Assembly (NCBI GenBank): GCA_964477065.1
Contig: CAYZCU010000001.1
Location: 1 to 64,000 of the forward strand
Origin: 2-02-FULL-43-11-A sp964477065
GTDB lineage: Bacteria; Patescibacteriota; Microgenomatia; UBA1406; HO2-37-13b
Length of the DNA stretch: 64,000 bases
Direction: 5' to 3'
Both the position numbers and the translations under genes were made by a program. Positions within the stretch are counted from its first letter, which is position 1, and each line of letters opens with the position of its first letter. This document shows, piece after piece, positions 7,632 to 15,759 of this stretch. Below the pieces are notes generated by a model. The model was given only the letters and a program-made list of their open reading frames with translations, did not search any database and was not told the origin of the DNA.

Positions 7632-8309
7632 ATGAAAGTTTCGGTTGTCATACCAGCATATAACGAAGGTGGCTATATTGAAGCATGTTTAGAACACCTC
7701 AGTAAGCAGACAGTCATGCCTGATGAAATTATTGTCGTAGACAATAACTCGAAGGATGATACGGTTGAAAAAGCACGCCGATTTGGTGTCAAAGTCATTT
7801 CCGAAAAGGAACAGGGTATTTCGTATGCTCGCAATGAAGGCTTTGACACTGCACAATACGATATTATTTGCAGATGCGATGGGGATTCCCGGGTGCCTCC
7901 AGACTGGATAGAAACTATCAAAAACCATTTTAGTGCTCAGCCATCACTCGTGGGACTCACTGGTCCAGGTCAAGTATATGACCATATTTCCATTATCAAT
8001 AGCTCCCCGATGATCCAATCAGTAACCTACCATACCCTCTCTCGAATGCTCCTCGGGTACGATGTGTTGTTTGGTTCGAATATGGCAATCCCACAACAAA
8101 TATGGAAGTCAGTTCGCAATGAGGTCTGCATGGATAATACGCTTGTCCATGAAGATATGGACCTTGCTATCCATATTCATCCTCTCGGAGAGATTTTGTT
8201 TGATCCGAAAATGATTGTTGGCATTTCATCTCGACGGCACAAGGCAGATCCTACACATATCATTGAGTACTTTCATAGATGGTACAAAACGATACGTCAT
8301 CATAGATAA
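7632..8309 (+). CDS. family 2 glycosyltransferase
   Basis: A 225-residue GT-A glycosyltransferase. The N-terminus VSVVIPAYNEGGYIEACLEHL and VVDNNSKDDTVEKA form the nucleotide-sugar-binding Rossmann-like half; CRCDGDSRVPPDW holds the DxD-like metal site (DGDSR) near residue 82, and HEDMDLAIHIHPLG provides the typical ED acceptor-site motif. No membrane segment, so the enzyme is cytosolic or peripheral; it probably extends a lipid- or protein-linked glycan, but donor and acceptor are unknown. It lies between the EEP gene and an alpha/beta hydrolase in what looks like a three-gene operon. Confidence 0.85.
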   Translation: MKVSVVIPAYNEGGYIEACLEHLSKQTVMPDEIIVVDNNSKDDTVEKARRFGVKVISEKEQGISYARNEGFDTAQYDIICRCDGDSRVPPDWIETIKNHFSAQPSLVGLTGPGQVYDHISIINSSPMIQSVTYHTLSRMLLGYDVLFGSNMAIPQQIWKSVRNEVCMDNTLVHEDMDLAIHIHPLGEILFDPKMIVGISSRRHKADPTHIIEYFHRWYKTIRHHR

Positions 8310-8318
8310 CGAATTTAT

Positions 8319-9128
8319 ATGGAAGAGCTTGAACTACCAATCAAATCATATCTCCTTGGTGGACAAACAGTCCGCTATTATCAATCAGGGAATAACCCAA
8401 CTGTACTTTTGTTGCATGGGTTTGGCATTGGCGCAGATATTTGGCACCTGTGTTATACCTACTTAGCACAAGAAGTGTCATTTATCGTCCTTGATTTACC
8501 TGGATATGGATTGAACCAAAATTTTGAATCTGATCCGCATGTCGATGCGTGTACGGAGTTTGTCAGAGAGAGTATCACTCTGTTTGATAGTGTGGCCTAT
8601 CTTGTCGGCTATTCCTTTAGCACACGGGTAGCTCTTCATATAGCTCAAAACCCTCCATCCCAGTTACGAAAGGTTATATGTATAGCCACACCGATATTTG
8701 AATCCAAGCATATCAAACACACGGGAACACTCTTTAGTATCATTGGCTCAAATGCACTTTTAGCCTCAAGTGTCATGCACGCACGACCACTGAAAGAGCT
8801 TGTGTATTATGTCAAAGGACTTGGCAGTATTCGACGACGTAAGACGATGAAGATGAGCATGGAAATGTTAGGCCAAAAGTCAGACAATCAGCATATATTT
8901 AGTTCCTTAGCGACACTCTTTCGACCGTACGAACATGTCACAATTACTATACCCATTGATTTCATCTATGGAGAATTGGATGGCTTTGCGACACCTGAGA
9001 TGTCAAAGTCATTGAGTAAAACGTGTACTCATTCACATCTCTACGAAGTAAAAGGTGCGTATCATTTGCTCCCTTTGGAAAAGCCACAAGAGGTTGCTGA
9101 GCTTATCTTGCATTCAATTCGGAACTAG
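8319..9128 (+). CDS. alpha/beta-hydrolase fold protein
   Basis: 269 residues. The oxyanion-hole motif LLLHGFG (about 30-36), nucleophile elbow GYSFS (about 96-100), acid in IYGELDGF and histidine in GAYHLLPLEKP (near 253) give a complete Ser-Asp-His triad. This is the esterase/C-C hydrolase type with a cap domain between strands 6 and 7 (RRRKTMKMSMEMLG region). Cytosolic; substrate unknown. It starts 9 bp after the GT2 stop and overlaps the convergent DNA ligase by 4 bp at the 3' ends. Confidence 0.85.
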   Translation: MEELELPIKSYLLGGQTVRYYQSGNNPTVLLLHGFGIGADIWHLCYTYLAQEVSFIVLDLPGYGLNQNFESDPHVDACTEFVRESITLFDSVAYLVGYSFSTRVALHIAQNPPSQLRKVICIATPIFESKHIKHTGTLFSIIGSNALLASSVMHARPLKELVYYVKGLGSIRRRKTMKMSMEMLGQKSDNQHIFSSLATLFRPYEHVTITIPIDFIYGELDGFATPEMSKSLSKTCTHSHLYEVKGAYHLLPLEKPQEVAELILHSIRN

Positions 9129-10942
9129 TCCTTTTGAGCTTTTCCACCACTTTGGATTTGACTGCCAAACATCGCTTCAACCTCACGAAGTGACGTGACA
9201 TCCTCAGGCTTCTTATCATCACGAAAACGTGTCAACCGAGGAAATCGAAGAGCATATCCAGCCTGAGCAACTTCCTGTGCATTTCCCGATGAACTCGTTT
9301 GCATACGACGACCAGCAGTATGCATTTGGGACCGCGTGATCTCATCAGCTTTGATCTCAACCACTATGACAGGCTTGACCCAGACATCCACATGCATCAT
9401 GGCATCTACATCATAGAGAGCGGGTTTGTGATCTGTCTTGATGTGCGAGCATTGTTCATAGAGCATACGCCACTGGTCATCAGAGAGGCCTGTTCCGATC
9501 TTTGCCACTGTCTTGAAAGTATCTTCATCACTATCATAAATGCCAACGAGAAATGCCCCAATGCCAAAATCTGCGCGTTTCCCCTTACCTGCATCATATC
9601 CCATCACCAGACAATCAATCGTATCGTTGATTTTGGATGAATAGCTCCGTTTGAACTTGATCCAATTCCAACCACGGGCACCCGGTTGATACAGACCATC
9701 TTTTTTCTTGACCATGATGCCTTCAAGCCCTTTGGCTATGGCATCATCAAATGCATTATGCACATCTTCGACGGTGTTCATTTCATTTTCTGGTGAAAGC
9801 AGAAGCGTATCCTTGTGAATATCACCTGTTGTACGAATTGCATCACGCATCTGTGTGACGCGCTCCGTCAGGGGAGTATGCAAAAGGGACTTCCCGTTGA
9901 CATACAAAAGCTCAAAGACAAACATTTTCAGGGGAATTTCTTTGGCCTTTTCTTCAATATCAAATTTGCGTTTGCGCTGGACTGTTTCTTGAAATGGCAT
10001 AAATGTCCCAGCGTATTCATCAAACCCGATCGCTTCACCTTCAATGATCGCCGAATCAGCATGGATCTCACGAATAATACCATCAACAACATCGGGGTAC
10101 ATGTAGGTCACGTCGTCAAGCCCTCGGGAGTAGAGCTGAACTTTTGGACCTTGGGCGGTTTTTTTGTAATGTGCCTGAAGGCGGAACCCATCATATTTGG
10201 GTTCAATCACGGCAGTGAGAAGCTTGGCGTGAATATCTTCGGGACTGGGCAGACGCTGCGCACGCATCATGAGAATCGGGGTGAAAACTTCAGGTTGGAT
10301 GTGTTTCAGTCCCGTGACACCGTGCTCCTTGGCGACGCGAGCAATATACCCAAGGTCGGGGCGGACATGATAGGCCTCTTGCAAGACGATGCGCTGGGAT
10401 TTATCACCTGCAAGCATCCATGAAAGGGCATCCAAAACCGTCATGTCTGAAAATCCCAGTCGAAGCGTCTGCGTTGGGATGCGCACGAGATAGCGACATG
10501 ATAGTGGATCAAGCGTCTGAATCAGATCACCAAGTATGCCCATTTTACTTTCTTGCGAACCATCACCGCCTTGTTGTGTGATAAGCTTGAGCTGATCAAA
10601 TACTTCACTGACACTCATCTTTTGTTTCCCACTCGTTACGCTTGATTGCTTAAAGTGCTCAATTGTCGCCCCCGAGTCTCCAAGCTTCTTTTGCATATCT
10701 TTAAAAAGCTTTTCATCAAGATTGAGAGCTTTGATACAGGCTTTGATGACCATTTTCTCCCCCAGCCCGAAGTCTGATTTGACAAATTGAGGCTCAACAC
10801 GACCTTGGAGCATATAGACAACCTTATCTATGTCATCAACAGAAGTAGCCGTAAAAAGCTCAGCCAGAAGCACCGTCATCTCATTGCGAGAAGCGATATG
10901 TTCAAGCTTGTCGAAATATGTCGTGAGTTGGGAAAAAGTCAT
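9125..10942 (-). CDS. lig: ATP-dependent DNA ligase (archaeal/LigB type)
   Basis: A 605-residue replicative-type ATP ligase with three domains: an N-terminal helical DNA-binding domain (1-220), the adenylation domain with motif I PKYDGFRLQ (lysine 249 receives AMP), motif III-like FVFELLYVNGKSL, motif IV EGIMVKKKDGLY and motif V WIKFKRSY, and the C-terminal OB domain ending GYALRFPRLTRFRDDKKPED. Full-length, no missing catalytic residue. Bacteria usually rely on NAD-dependent LigA; this class is typical of archaea and is also seen in CPR bacteria, so transfer from archaea is likely in the family's history. An octamer array sits at its start codon. Confidence 0.92.
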   Translation of the reverse strand: MTFSQLTTYFDKLEHIASRNEMTVLLAELFTATSVDDIDKVVYMLQGRVEPQFVKSDFGLGEKMVIKACIKALNLDEKLFKDMQKKLGDSGATIEHFKQSSVTSGKQKMSVSEVFDQLKLITQQGGDGSQESKMGILGDLIQTLDPLSCRYLVRIPTQTLRLGFSDMTVLDALSWMLAGDKSQRIVLQEAYHVRPDLGYIARVAKEHGVTGLKHIQPEVFTPILMMRAQRLPSPEDIHAKLLTAVIEPKYDGFRLQAHYKKTAQGPKVQLYSRGLDDVTYMYPDVVDGIIREIHADSAIIEGEAIGFDEYAGTFMPFQETVQRKRKFDIEEKAKEIPLKMFVFELLYVNGKSLLHTPLTERVTQMRDAIRTTGDIHKDTLLLSPENEMNTVEDVHNAFDDAIAKGLEGIMVKKKDGLYQPGARGWNWIKFKRSYSSKINDTIDCLVMGYDAGKGKRADFGIGAFLVGIYDSDEDTFKTVAKIGTGLSDDQWRMLYEQCSHIKTDHKPALYDVDAMMHVDVWVKPVIVVEIKADEITRSQMHTAGRRMQTSSSGNAQEVAQAGYALRFPRLTRFRDDKKPEDVTSLREVEAMFGSQIQSGGKAQKD

Positions 10943-10946
10943 AATG

Positions 10947-11012
10947 TAGTGATCTAGTGATCTAGTGATCTGGAAACTAGGTTACTAGATTCCTAGATTA
11001 CCAGGTTCCTAC
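10947..11012. repeat. 8-nt tandem array (copy A), 3' side of fic
   Basis: Three identical octamers TAGTGATC (10947-10970), then TGGAAAC (7 nt), TAGGTTAC, TAGATTCC, TAGATTAC, CAGGTTCC and TAC abutting the fic stop codon. The unit is TAGnnnnC, with CTAG at most junctions. It fills the whole space between the fic stop and the ligase start codon. Confidence 0.85.
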
Positions 11013-12056
11013 TCAGACCATCTCATATCGGGCGCCTTTGGTCTTTCCGACCTTTTTAATAATGCCTTTCTCAATAAGCTCTTGGACGTCACGCAAAATG
11101 GTATCTTCAGATACATCCGGAGCGGCGTCCCCAAACATTTGGTTTTGTAAATAGCCAATGCTCTGTATGTACTCAATCAGCCTCGTTTGTCGCTGGGTCA
11201 AGAAGACTTGCTTTCCGCCGAGTTTTTCCTTCAAATACGTATCTTTTGACAGTTTAAGAACTTGCTTTTTGACCCGGTCAAACTCCATCGCCACTCCCAG
11301 CACAAAGTAATCAAGCCAGCCAGCCATGTTCCCCTCGGAAGCCATATTGAGGTGCTTGTAATATTCGATCGCGTCACGGTCATAGTACTCTTCAAGGGAG
11401 AAAAAACGGCGGATATCATAGCCTTCAGTGAAGAGGACGAGGGTCGAAAGCGCTCGAGACACACGACCATTTCCGTCGATAAATGGATGAATTGCAGCGA
11501 GCTGATGATGTGCGATACCCGCTTTCAAAACGGGATGAACATCATTTGGCGTCACTTTATTGAGCCAATAAACAAACTCTCTCATCAAAAATGGCACTTC
11601 AAGCGGGCCCGGTGGTCTAAACGTGATCTCACCTGTTGCGCTGTTGCGAATGATGACTTTTTTTGTGCGATATTCTCCAACCTCTTCAGACGCAAGTATC
11701 CGATCCGTTGTATATCTGTGTAGTTTTTTTATCACTTGTTCAGTGATCTTTTCTGCACCTTTTTCTGCTTCGTCTTCAATCATCTGGAGCGTTTTGCGAT
11801 AGTTGATGACCTCCTGCACATCGCGAGAGCGTCCTATCACATCTTTCCCAAGCAATACATCTTTTGCTTCTGATAAATTGAGTCTATTTCCTTCAACGTG
11901 TGTCCCGTGATGAGCAGTACGAACTATTGCTTCATCTCGAAACTTTTTTTCCCATAGGGGAAGCAAGGGGGCATCCCCGATAACCTCTCGCGCGGCCTCA
12001 ATAGTCCCAATATTTTTGAGAATTGAGTTGGTGATATGAAATTGTGGGTCAAACAT
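11013..12056 (-). CDS. Fic family protein with C-terminal winged helix
   Basis: 347 residues. The Fic motif HPFIDGNGRVSR at 190-201 is intact (catalytic His190, phosphate-binding GNGR), so AMP transfer from ATP onto a protein hydroxyl is likely. The N-terminal part contains an inhibitory-helix-like sequence GTHVEGN (51-57); Glu55, which would lock out ATP in the (S/T)xxxE(G/N) motif, is present but the first position of that motif is Gly instead of Ser/Thr. Residues about 285-347 form a winged-helix domain (LTQRQTRLIEYIQ, DVQELIEKGIIKKVG), suggesting DNA binding and perhaps autoregulation. It is bounded on both sides by octamer arrays. Target unknown. Confidence 0.88.
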   Translation of the reverse strand: MFDPQFHITNSILKNIGTIEAAREVIGDAPLLPLWEKKFRDEAIVRTAHHGTHVEGNRLNLSEAKDVLLGKDVIGRSRDVQEVINYRKTLQMIEDEAEKGAEKITEQVIKKLHRYTTDRILASEEVGEYRTKKVIIRNSATGEITFRPPGPLEVPFLMREFVYWLNKVTPNDVHPVLKAGIAHHQLAAIHPFIDGNGRVSRALSTLVLFTEGYDIRRFFSLEEYYDRDAIEYYKHLNMASEGNMAGWLDYFVLGVAMEFDRVKKQVLKLSKDTYLKEKLGGKQVFLTQRQTRLIEYIQSIGYLQNQMFGDAAPDVSEDTILRDVQELIEKGIIKKVGKTKGARYEMV

Positions 12057-12060
12057 ACAA

Positions 12061-12124
12061 TAGTGATCTAGAAATCTAGTGATCTAGAAAACTAGATATC
12101 TAGCTCTCTAGATCTCTAGCTCCC
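12061..12124. repeat. 8-nt tandem array (copy B), 5' side of fic
   Basis: Eight consecutive TAGnnnnC octamers without indels: TAGTGATC, TAGAAATC, TAGTGATC, TAGAAAAC, TAGATATC, TAGCTCTC, TAGATCTC, TAGCTCCC, running into the uppS stop codon, and preceded by 4 bp after the fic ATG. Because 8 is not a multiple of 3 and CTAG is self-complementary, TAG stops occur in all six frames. Confidence 0.9.
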
Positions 12125-12828
12125 TACTTTCCTCCAAATCGGCGCTCTCGCTGACCAAAATCATCAAGAATTGCGTCAATATCTGATTCAGTTATATCAG
12201 GAAAAAGTTTATCCGTAAAGGAATATTCTGCGTAAACAGCTTGCCACGGCATAAAACCGGACATCCGATGCTCACCGCCCGAGCGAACAATGAGGTCGGG
12301 TTCTGGATTGGGCTGATCATGCGTATCGAGGTATGAGTTGAAAGTCTCTTCAGTTAATGAATCAGCATCGACACCTGCCTTTTGGATCCGACTAACTGCT
12401 CGCAAAATTTCATCCCGACCACCATAATCTAATGCGATGTTGAGATAGCTTCGCGTGAAATGCTTTGTTTCAGCTTCTAAATCGGTCAAGTCCTTCAGAA
12501 GCTCTTCTGGGACGCGATCTTTTCGTCCAAGATGAATCACTCGAACTTCATCCTGGATAAGTCGCTCACGATACATGTTCAAAAACTCTATAGCGAGCTT
12601 CATAATCCCGACGACCTGTTCCTGATCGCGTTTCCAATTTTCAGTAGAAAAAACCCACAGGGTTGTTGTATTCACACCTCGTCCGCGTAGACGTCGCAGA
12701 AGGGATTCGATGTTTTCAGCGCTACGACGATGGCCTGTCAAAATATTCACCCCTTGCGCTCGTGCCCAGCGTCGATTGCCATCGAGGATGAGGGCAACGT
12801 GCTTTGGGATCAATGTTTCGTCAGCCAT
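12124..12828 (-). CDS. uppS: isoprenyl (undecaprenyl) diphosphate synthase
   Basis: A 234-residue cis-prenyltransferase making the polyprenyl diphosphate carrier for cell-wall glycans. The five family regions are visible: HVALILDGNRRWA (Asp16 binds Mg2+), TGHRRSAENI, TLWVFSTENWKRD, LNIALDYGGRDEI and DLIVRSGGEHRMSGFMPWQ. DGNRRWA instead of the usual bacterial DGNGRWA and RSGGE instead of RTSGE are the variants seen in archaeal and some CPR enzymes. Promoter: TATAAT at 12837-12842 leaves 8 nt to the ATG, so the message is probably leaderless. It feeds the same pathway as murF nearby. Confidence 0.92.
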   Translation of the reverse strand: MADETLIPKHVALILDGNRRWARAQGVNILTGHRRSAENIESLLRRLRGRGVNTTTLWVFSTENWKRDQEQVVGIMKLAIEFLNMYRERLIQDEVRVIHLGRKDRVPEELLKDLTDLEAETKHFTRSYLNIALDYGGRDEILRAVSRIQKAGVDADSLTEETFNSYLDTHDQPNPEPDLIVRSGGEHRMSGFMPWQAVYAEYSFTDKLFPDITESDIDAILDDFGQRERRFGGK

Positions 12829-12868
12829 AAGAACATATTATAGCAACATTTCTTTCATTTAGCCTCCC

Positions 12869-12897
12869 TTGCATTTCACCTGACACTTTATTACACT
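12869..12897 (+). promoter_or_regulatory. promoter of the pilin-like pair
   Basis: TTGCAT (12869-12874), 17-bp spacer, TACACT (12892-12897), 6 nt to the ATG at 12904: a leaderless sigma70-type promoter. Confidence 0.6.
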
Positions 12898-12903
12898 CAA
12901 TTT

Positions 12904-13215
12904 ATGAAGTTTCTCTTGTACTTTCTCCAAACTCCATCAATTAATTGTCAAAATTTTCCTCCTGCATGTTTGACAAATATTTCTCAGCTTTCGTCAATCC
13001 TTCTCCCTCTGTTATACACCGGGTCGGCAATTATGGTCATTATGCTTCTGATCTATGCTGCATACTTGTATCTGAAATCGGGTGGTGATGCTGCGCTGAT
13101 TACGCGTTCACAAAACATTATGACGTATGCAGTTGTCGGGATTATCCTGATTACACTTGCCTACTTTTTCACCCGTGTTATTACATATATATTTGATGTA
13201 AAATTCTCACTATAG
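12904..13215 (+). CDS. VirB2/TrbC-like pilin-type membrane protein
   Basis: 103 residues with an N-terminal hydrophobic leader and two strong membrane helices (about 36-62 and 78-95) separated by the short polar loop LKSGGDAALITRSQN. This helix-loop-helix with SGGD in the loop is the typical look of VirB2/TrbC-like proteins frequent in CPR genomes. The first half carries two cysteines (NCQNFPPAC) that could form a disulfide outside the cell. No other type IV secretion gene lies in the window, so its role (conjugative pilus, surface filament, or something else) is inference. It is 1 bp upstream of a second, similar gene. Confidence 0.7.
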   Translation: MKFLLYFLQTPSINCQNFPPACLTNISQLSSILLPLLYTGSAIMVIMLLIYAAYLYLKSGGDAALITRSQNIMTYAVVGIILITLAYFFTRVITYIFDVKFSL

Positions 13216-13216
13216 T

Positions 13217-13600
13217 ATGAATAACGCTCTACGATTACTCCAAACTGATGCCATGTCAAAGATTCTTGGCCCTGGCGTTTCAACAGCTCCTCTTGCAGGT
13301 GGAGATGTTGTTACAAAATTAGGACATATCTTTGGATTTGCTATTAATCTTTTGCTCGTCGTTTCAGCAATCGCCGTTGTGTTTTATATGCTTTGGGGAG
13401 CTTTTGAATACATTTCATCAACCGGGGATGCTACGAAAACTGAAAAGGCCAGACAGAAAATCATCAATGCAATTATTGGCATTATTATCATGATTGGGGC
13501 ATTCACCGTCTGGCTCGTCGTCGTCCGTGATGTATTGGGTATATTTGGTGGTAAGAATGGCTCAATCGAATTCAGACTGCCGACAATCAGGAAGTTCTAG
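13217..13600 (+). CDS. VirB2/TrbC-like pilin-type membrane protein
   Basis: 127 residues. A Gly/Ala-containing N-terminus (GPGVSTAPLAGGDVV) is followed by two membrane helices (about 34-60 and 81-105) with the loop EYISSTGDATKTEKARQK between them. The loop and helix pattern match the preceding gene (SGGD versus STGD), so the two are paralogues encoded in tandem. The tail after helix two is short and polar. Probably a major/minor subunit pair of one structure. Its stop overlaps the convergent GHMP-like gene by 4 bp. Confidence 0.7.
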   Translation: MNNALRLLQTDAMSKILGPGVSTAPLAGGDVVTKLGHIFGFAINLLLVVSAIAVVFYMLWGAFEYISSTGDATKTEKARQKIINAIIGIIIMIGAFTVWLVVVRDVLGIFGGKNGSIEFRLPTIRKF

Positions 13601-14283
13601 TCTTCACGCCGAACACCTTCCCGATCCTCTTGAAGGGACAAAGTCTTTGGAAGGTCTCCTCTGTGTTGGTCATACGTCCCATGAAACATTTTTTCATCTT
13701 CATGCATGACAGCAAAAATGATTCGGCGAATATACGTATCAAGCGGAATTTTTGCACCTGGAGCATCTGATACGTTTTCTAAAAATGACCGCGGGACATG
13801 GGCAGGAATGGTAAAAACTGTTTTATGAAACTCAAATTCTTTACGATAAAAAACAAGCCCACCGACAGTAGATGTTGTCGTCTGGGCATGGGATGCAAGT
13901 TTCAAGAGTTTTTTTTCAACTTGATACGCTAGTTTTTGTAGAGCCCCTGGTGCAGGCTCTTTGTTATTTTTCAGATGAAGATAACAGGCACAATAAGCGA
14001 CAATCATGCCACTGATAACACCATGATGATCATGCGGGATACCTTCTGGCACACGCACGTTCCATGTCCCTTCAAAGACAGGATCGTCGGGATGCATCGT
14101 AGCGACACATTCTGCTATCGCAATCAGCTCATCAGCAATGGGCTTCGTTGATGAAGCAGGTGTCACTGATACATGAACACGCAGTGGATAGGCACACATG
14201 AGTGCAGGTTCAAAGGGATGTGTACCACCAGCAAGCGTGATACAGACGGGAGCAGAATAGGCACACAAGGAGGTCTCTTTCAT
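13597..14283 (-). CDS. GHMP-kinase-like protein, short or degenerate
   Basis: 228 residues. The N-terminus SAPVCITLAGGTHPFEPALM resembles the GHMP motif 1 (substrate loop), PHDHHGVISGMIVAYCA (about 88-104) resembles the ATP-binding motif PxxxGLxSSAA with Ser-Gly in place of Ser-Ser, and TSTVGGLVFYRK resembles the region before motif 3. The family phosphorylates small metabolites such as mevalonate or sugars. The protein is shorter than normal (usually 280-330), and the canonical loop is altered, so it may be a non-standard kinase or a related binding protein. Promoter TATAAT at 14292-14297 leaves 8 nt to the ATG. It is divergent from murF, 35 bp apart. Confidence 0.45.
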   Translation of the reverse strand: MKETSLCAYSAPVCITLAGGTHPFEPALMCAYPLRVHVSVTPASSTKPIADELIAIAECVATMHPDDPVFEGTWNVRVPEGIPHDHHGVISGMIVAYCACYLHLKNNKEPAPGALQKLAYQVEKKLLKLASHAQTTTSTVGGLVFYRKEFEFHKTVFTIPAHVPRSFLENVSDAPGAKIPLDTYIRRIIFAVMHEDEKMFHGTYDQHRGDLPKTLSLQEDREGVRRED

Positions 14284-14318
14284 ACGCGTGCATTATACCT
14301 CAATGGTACAATAGAGGC

Positions 14319-15695
14319 ATGAAAAAATTGCTCACGCGCTGTGTTTTATCCTATCTGCGATTTTTTGCTCAAATAGCTGTCTGGCGTGCACACCCACATA
14401 TCATAGGTATCACGGGATCTGTTGGCAAGACATCTACTCGAGATGCTCTGTATGCCGTGTTGAAAGACTCCTTTTCAACGTACGTCATCCGCAAAGGTAA
14501 TTCTGAGACAGGAATACCTCTTGGACTACTGGGACTTTCTGTCCATAGTCTTGGCTTTGATTCCCTTCATCGACGTGTGAAGGATTGGGTTCGTCTGATC
14601 CTTATGGTGCCCTTGCGTACGAAGTACCTCACAAAATATACACATATTATTGTGGAAATGGGCATTGATGAGCCAACTCCACCTAAAAACATGGGCTATC
14701 TGCTCAGTATCATCAAACCCGATATTGGTGTCTTTCTCAATGTCTATCCCGTCCATGCCCAACAATTTGAAAAAGTGATCACACCTCCAATCACACACCA
14801 TAAAATCGTCCATGCAATTGCTCAAGAAAAAGCTCGCCTTATTACGGATAACCCGAAGTGCGCATTTGCTGTTTGGAATAGTGATTCAGAGCCCATTACA
14901 GAAATCTTGCAAGATACTGTCATTCCGCATAGTACATTCGGGACAACAGACGCTACTATCACATGGAAAAAATATTCAGCAGATGAACATCATTCGACGT
15001 TTACGTTCTCACATAGCGCACAGGGGGATATTCACGTTGATATACAAGGCTATTTGCTTCCACATGGCTTTCAAGAAGTGTTTGCAAGTGCAATGCTGGT
15101 TGGTGAGCATCTCGGTTTATCGTATCAAGATATGACTGCATCTTTAGCTAAAAATTTCTCACTTGAGCCTGGACGCAGCTCTCTCTTTGCTGGAACGGCA
15201 GATAGTATCTTAATTGACTCGACATACAATGCATCTCCTGATGCCACACTGCAGATGCTTGAGCTTGCTGTGTCCCTTAAAAAGTCACTTGATCGTCCGC
15301 TAGTCTTTGTATGTGGGGATATGCGCGAACTGGGTAAACAATCTGCATCCGAACATACGCGGGTGTTGGAAGCATGTAAGGATGATGTTGATTTTCTGTA
15401 CACTGTTGGACCTCTAAGTCGAAAATATATCTTTGAACCGTTATCCGGATCAACAAAGGTCAAAACCCGTGCATTTGACGGTCCACATGAGGTCGGGCGC
15501 TATCTGAAGAGTACACTTCCTGATAAAGCGATTGTCCTTTTTAAGGGATCCCAAAATACGATATTTCTCGAGGAAGCTATCAAATACGTCCTAGCACATA
15601 CGAAAGATAGTTCCCGTCTTCCTCGACAAGAAGCCTACTGGATGCGCAAGAAACAGTTTGACCTGCAAGATAATCCAGACGAAAAAATTGTTTGA
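14319..15695 (+). CDS. murF: UDP-N-acetylmuramoyl-tripeptide--D-Ala-D-Ala ligase
   Basis: 458 residues of the Mur ligase family. The P-loop IIGITGSVGKTSTRDAL (about 29-45), the middle domain EMGIDEPTPPKNMGYL and FLNVYPVH (nucleotide and metal contacts), the substrate-binding IDSTYNASPDATLQML and the C-terminal domain VFVCGDMRELGKQS (MurF signature GDMxELG) all appear. It adds D-Ala-D-Ala to complete the peptidoglycan pentapeptide precursor in the cytosol. An unusual hydrophobic N-terminal segment precedes the P-loop. TACAAT at 14307-14312 is 6 nt upstream of the ATG, implying a leaderless transcript that starts back-to-back with the GHMP-like gene. Confidence 0.9.
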   Translation: MKKLLTRCVLSYLRFFAQIAVWRAHPHIIGITGSVGKTSTRDALYAVLKDSFSTYVIRKGNSETGIPLGLLGLSVHSLGFDSLHRRVKDWVRLILMVPLRTKYLTKYTHIIVEMGIDEPTPPKNMGYLLSIIKPDIGVFLNVYPVHAQQFEKVITPPITHHKIVHAIAQEKARLITDNPKCAFAVWNSDSEPITEILQDTVIPHSTFGTTDATITWKKYSADEHHSTFTFSHSAQGDIHVDIQGYLLPHGFQEVFASAMLVGEHLGLSYQDMTASLAKNFSLEPGRSSLFAGTADSILIDSTYNASPDATLQMLELAVSLKKSLDRPLVFVCGDMRELGKQSASEHTRVLEACKDDVDFLYTVGPLSRKYIFEPLSGSTKVKTRAFDGPHEVGRYLKSTLPDKAIVLFKGSQNTIFLEEAIKYVLAHTKDSSRLPRQEAYWMRKKQFDLQDNPDEKIV

Positions 15696-15721
15696 CTTGA
15701 TAGTCACGATAAGATTAGAAT
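15692..15721 (+). promoter_or_regulatory. promoter of the DUF378 gene
   Basis: TTGACT (15692-15697), 18-bp spacer, TAGAAT (15716-15721), overlapping the end of murF; it is followed by a 38-nt leader with a strong AGAGGAGGTG ribosome binding site ending 7 nt before the ATG. Confidence 0.55.
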
Positions 15722-15759
15722 AAAGGCATGAATCGATCTTCGAGAGGAGGTGTCACAGA

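Noticed and set aside
9815..10423. 202-codon frame opposite the DNA ligase
   Set aside because: Antisense to the adenylation domain with no family features.
10947..12124. Idea that the octamer arrays are CRISPR or minisatellite coding repeats
   Set aside because: Units are only 8 nt with no spacers, no cas genes are present, and stops occur in all frames.
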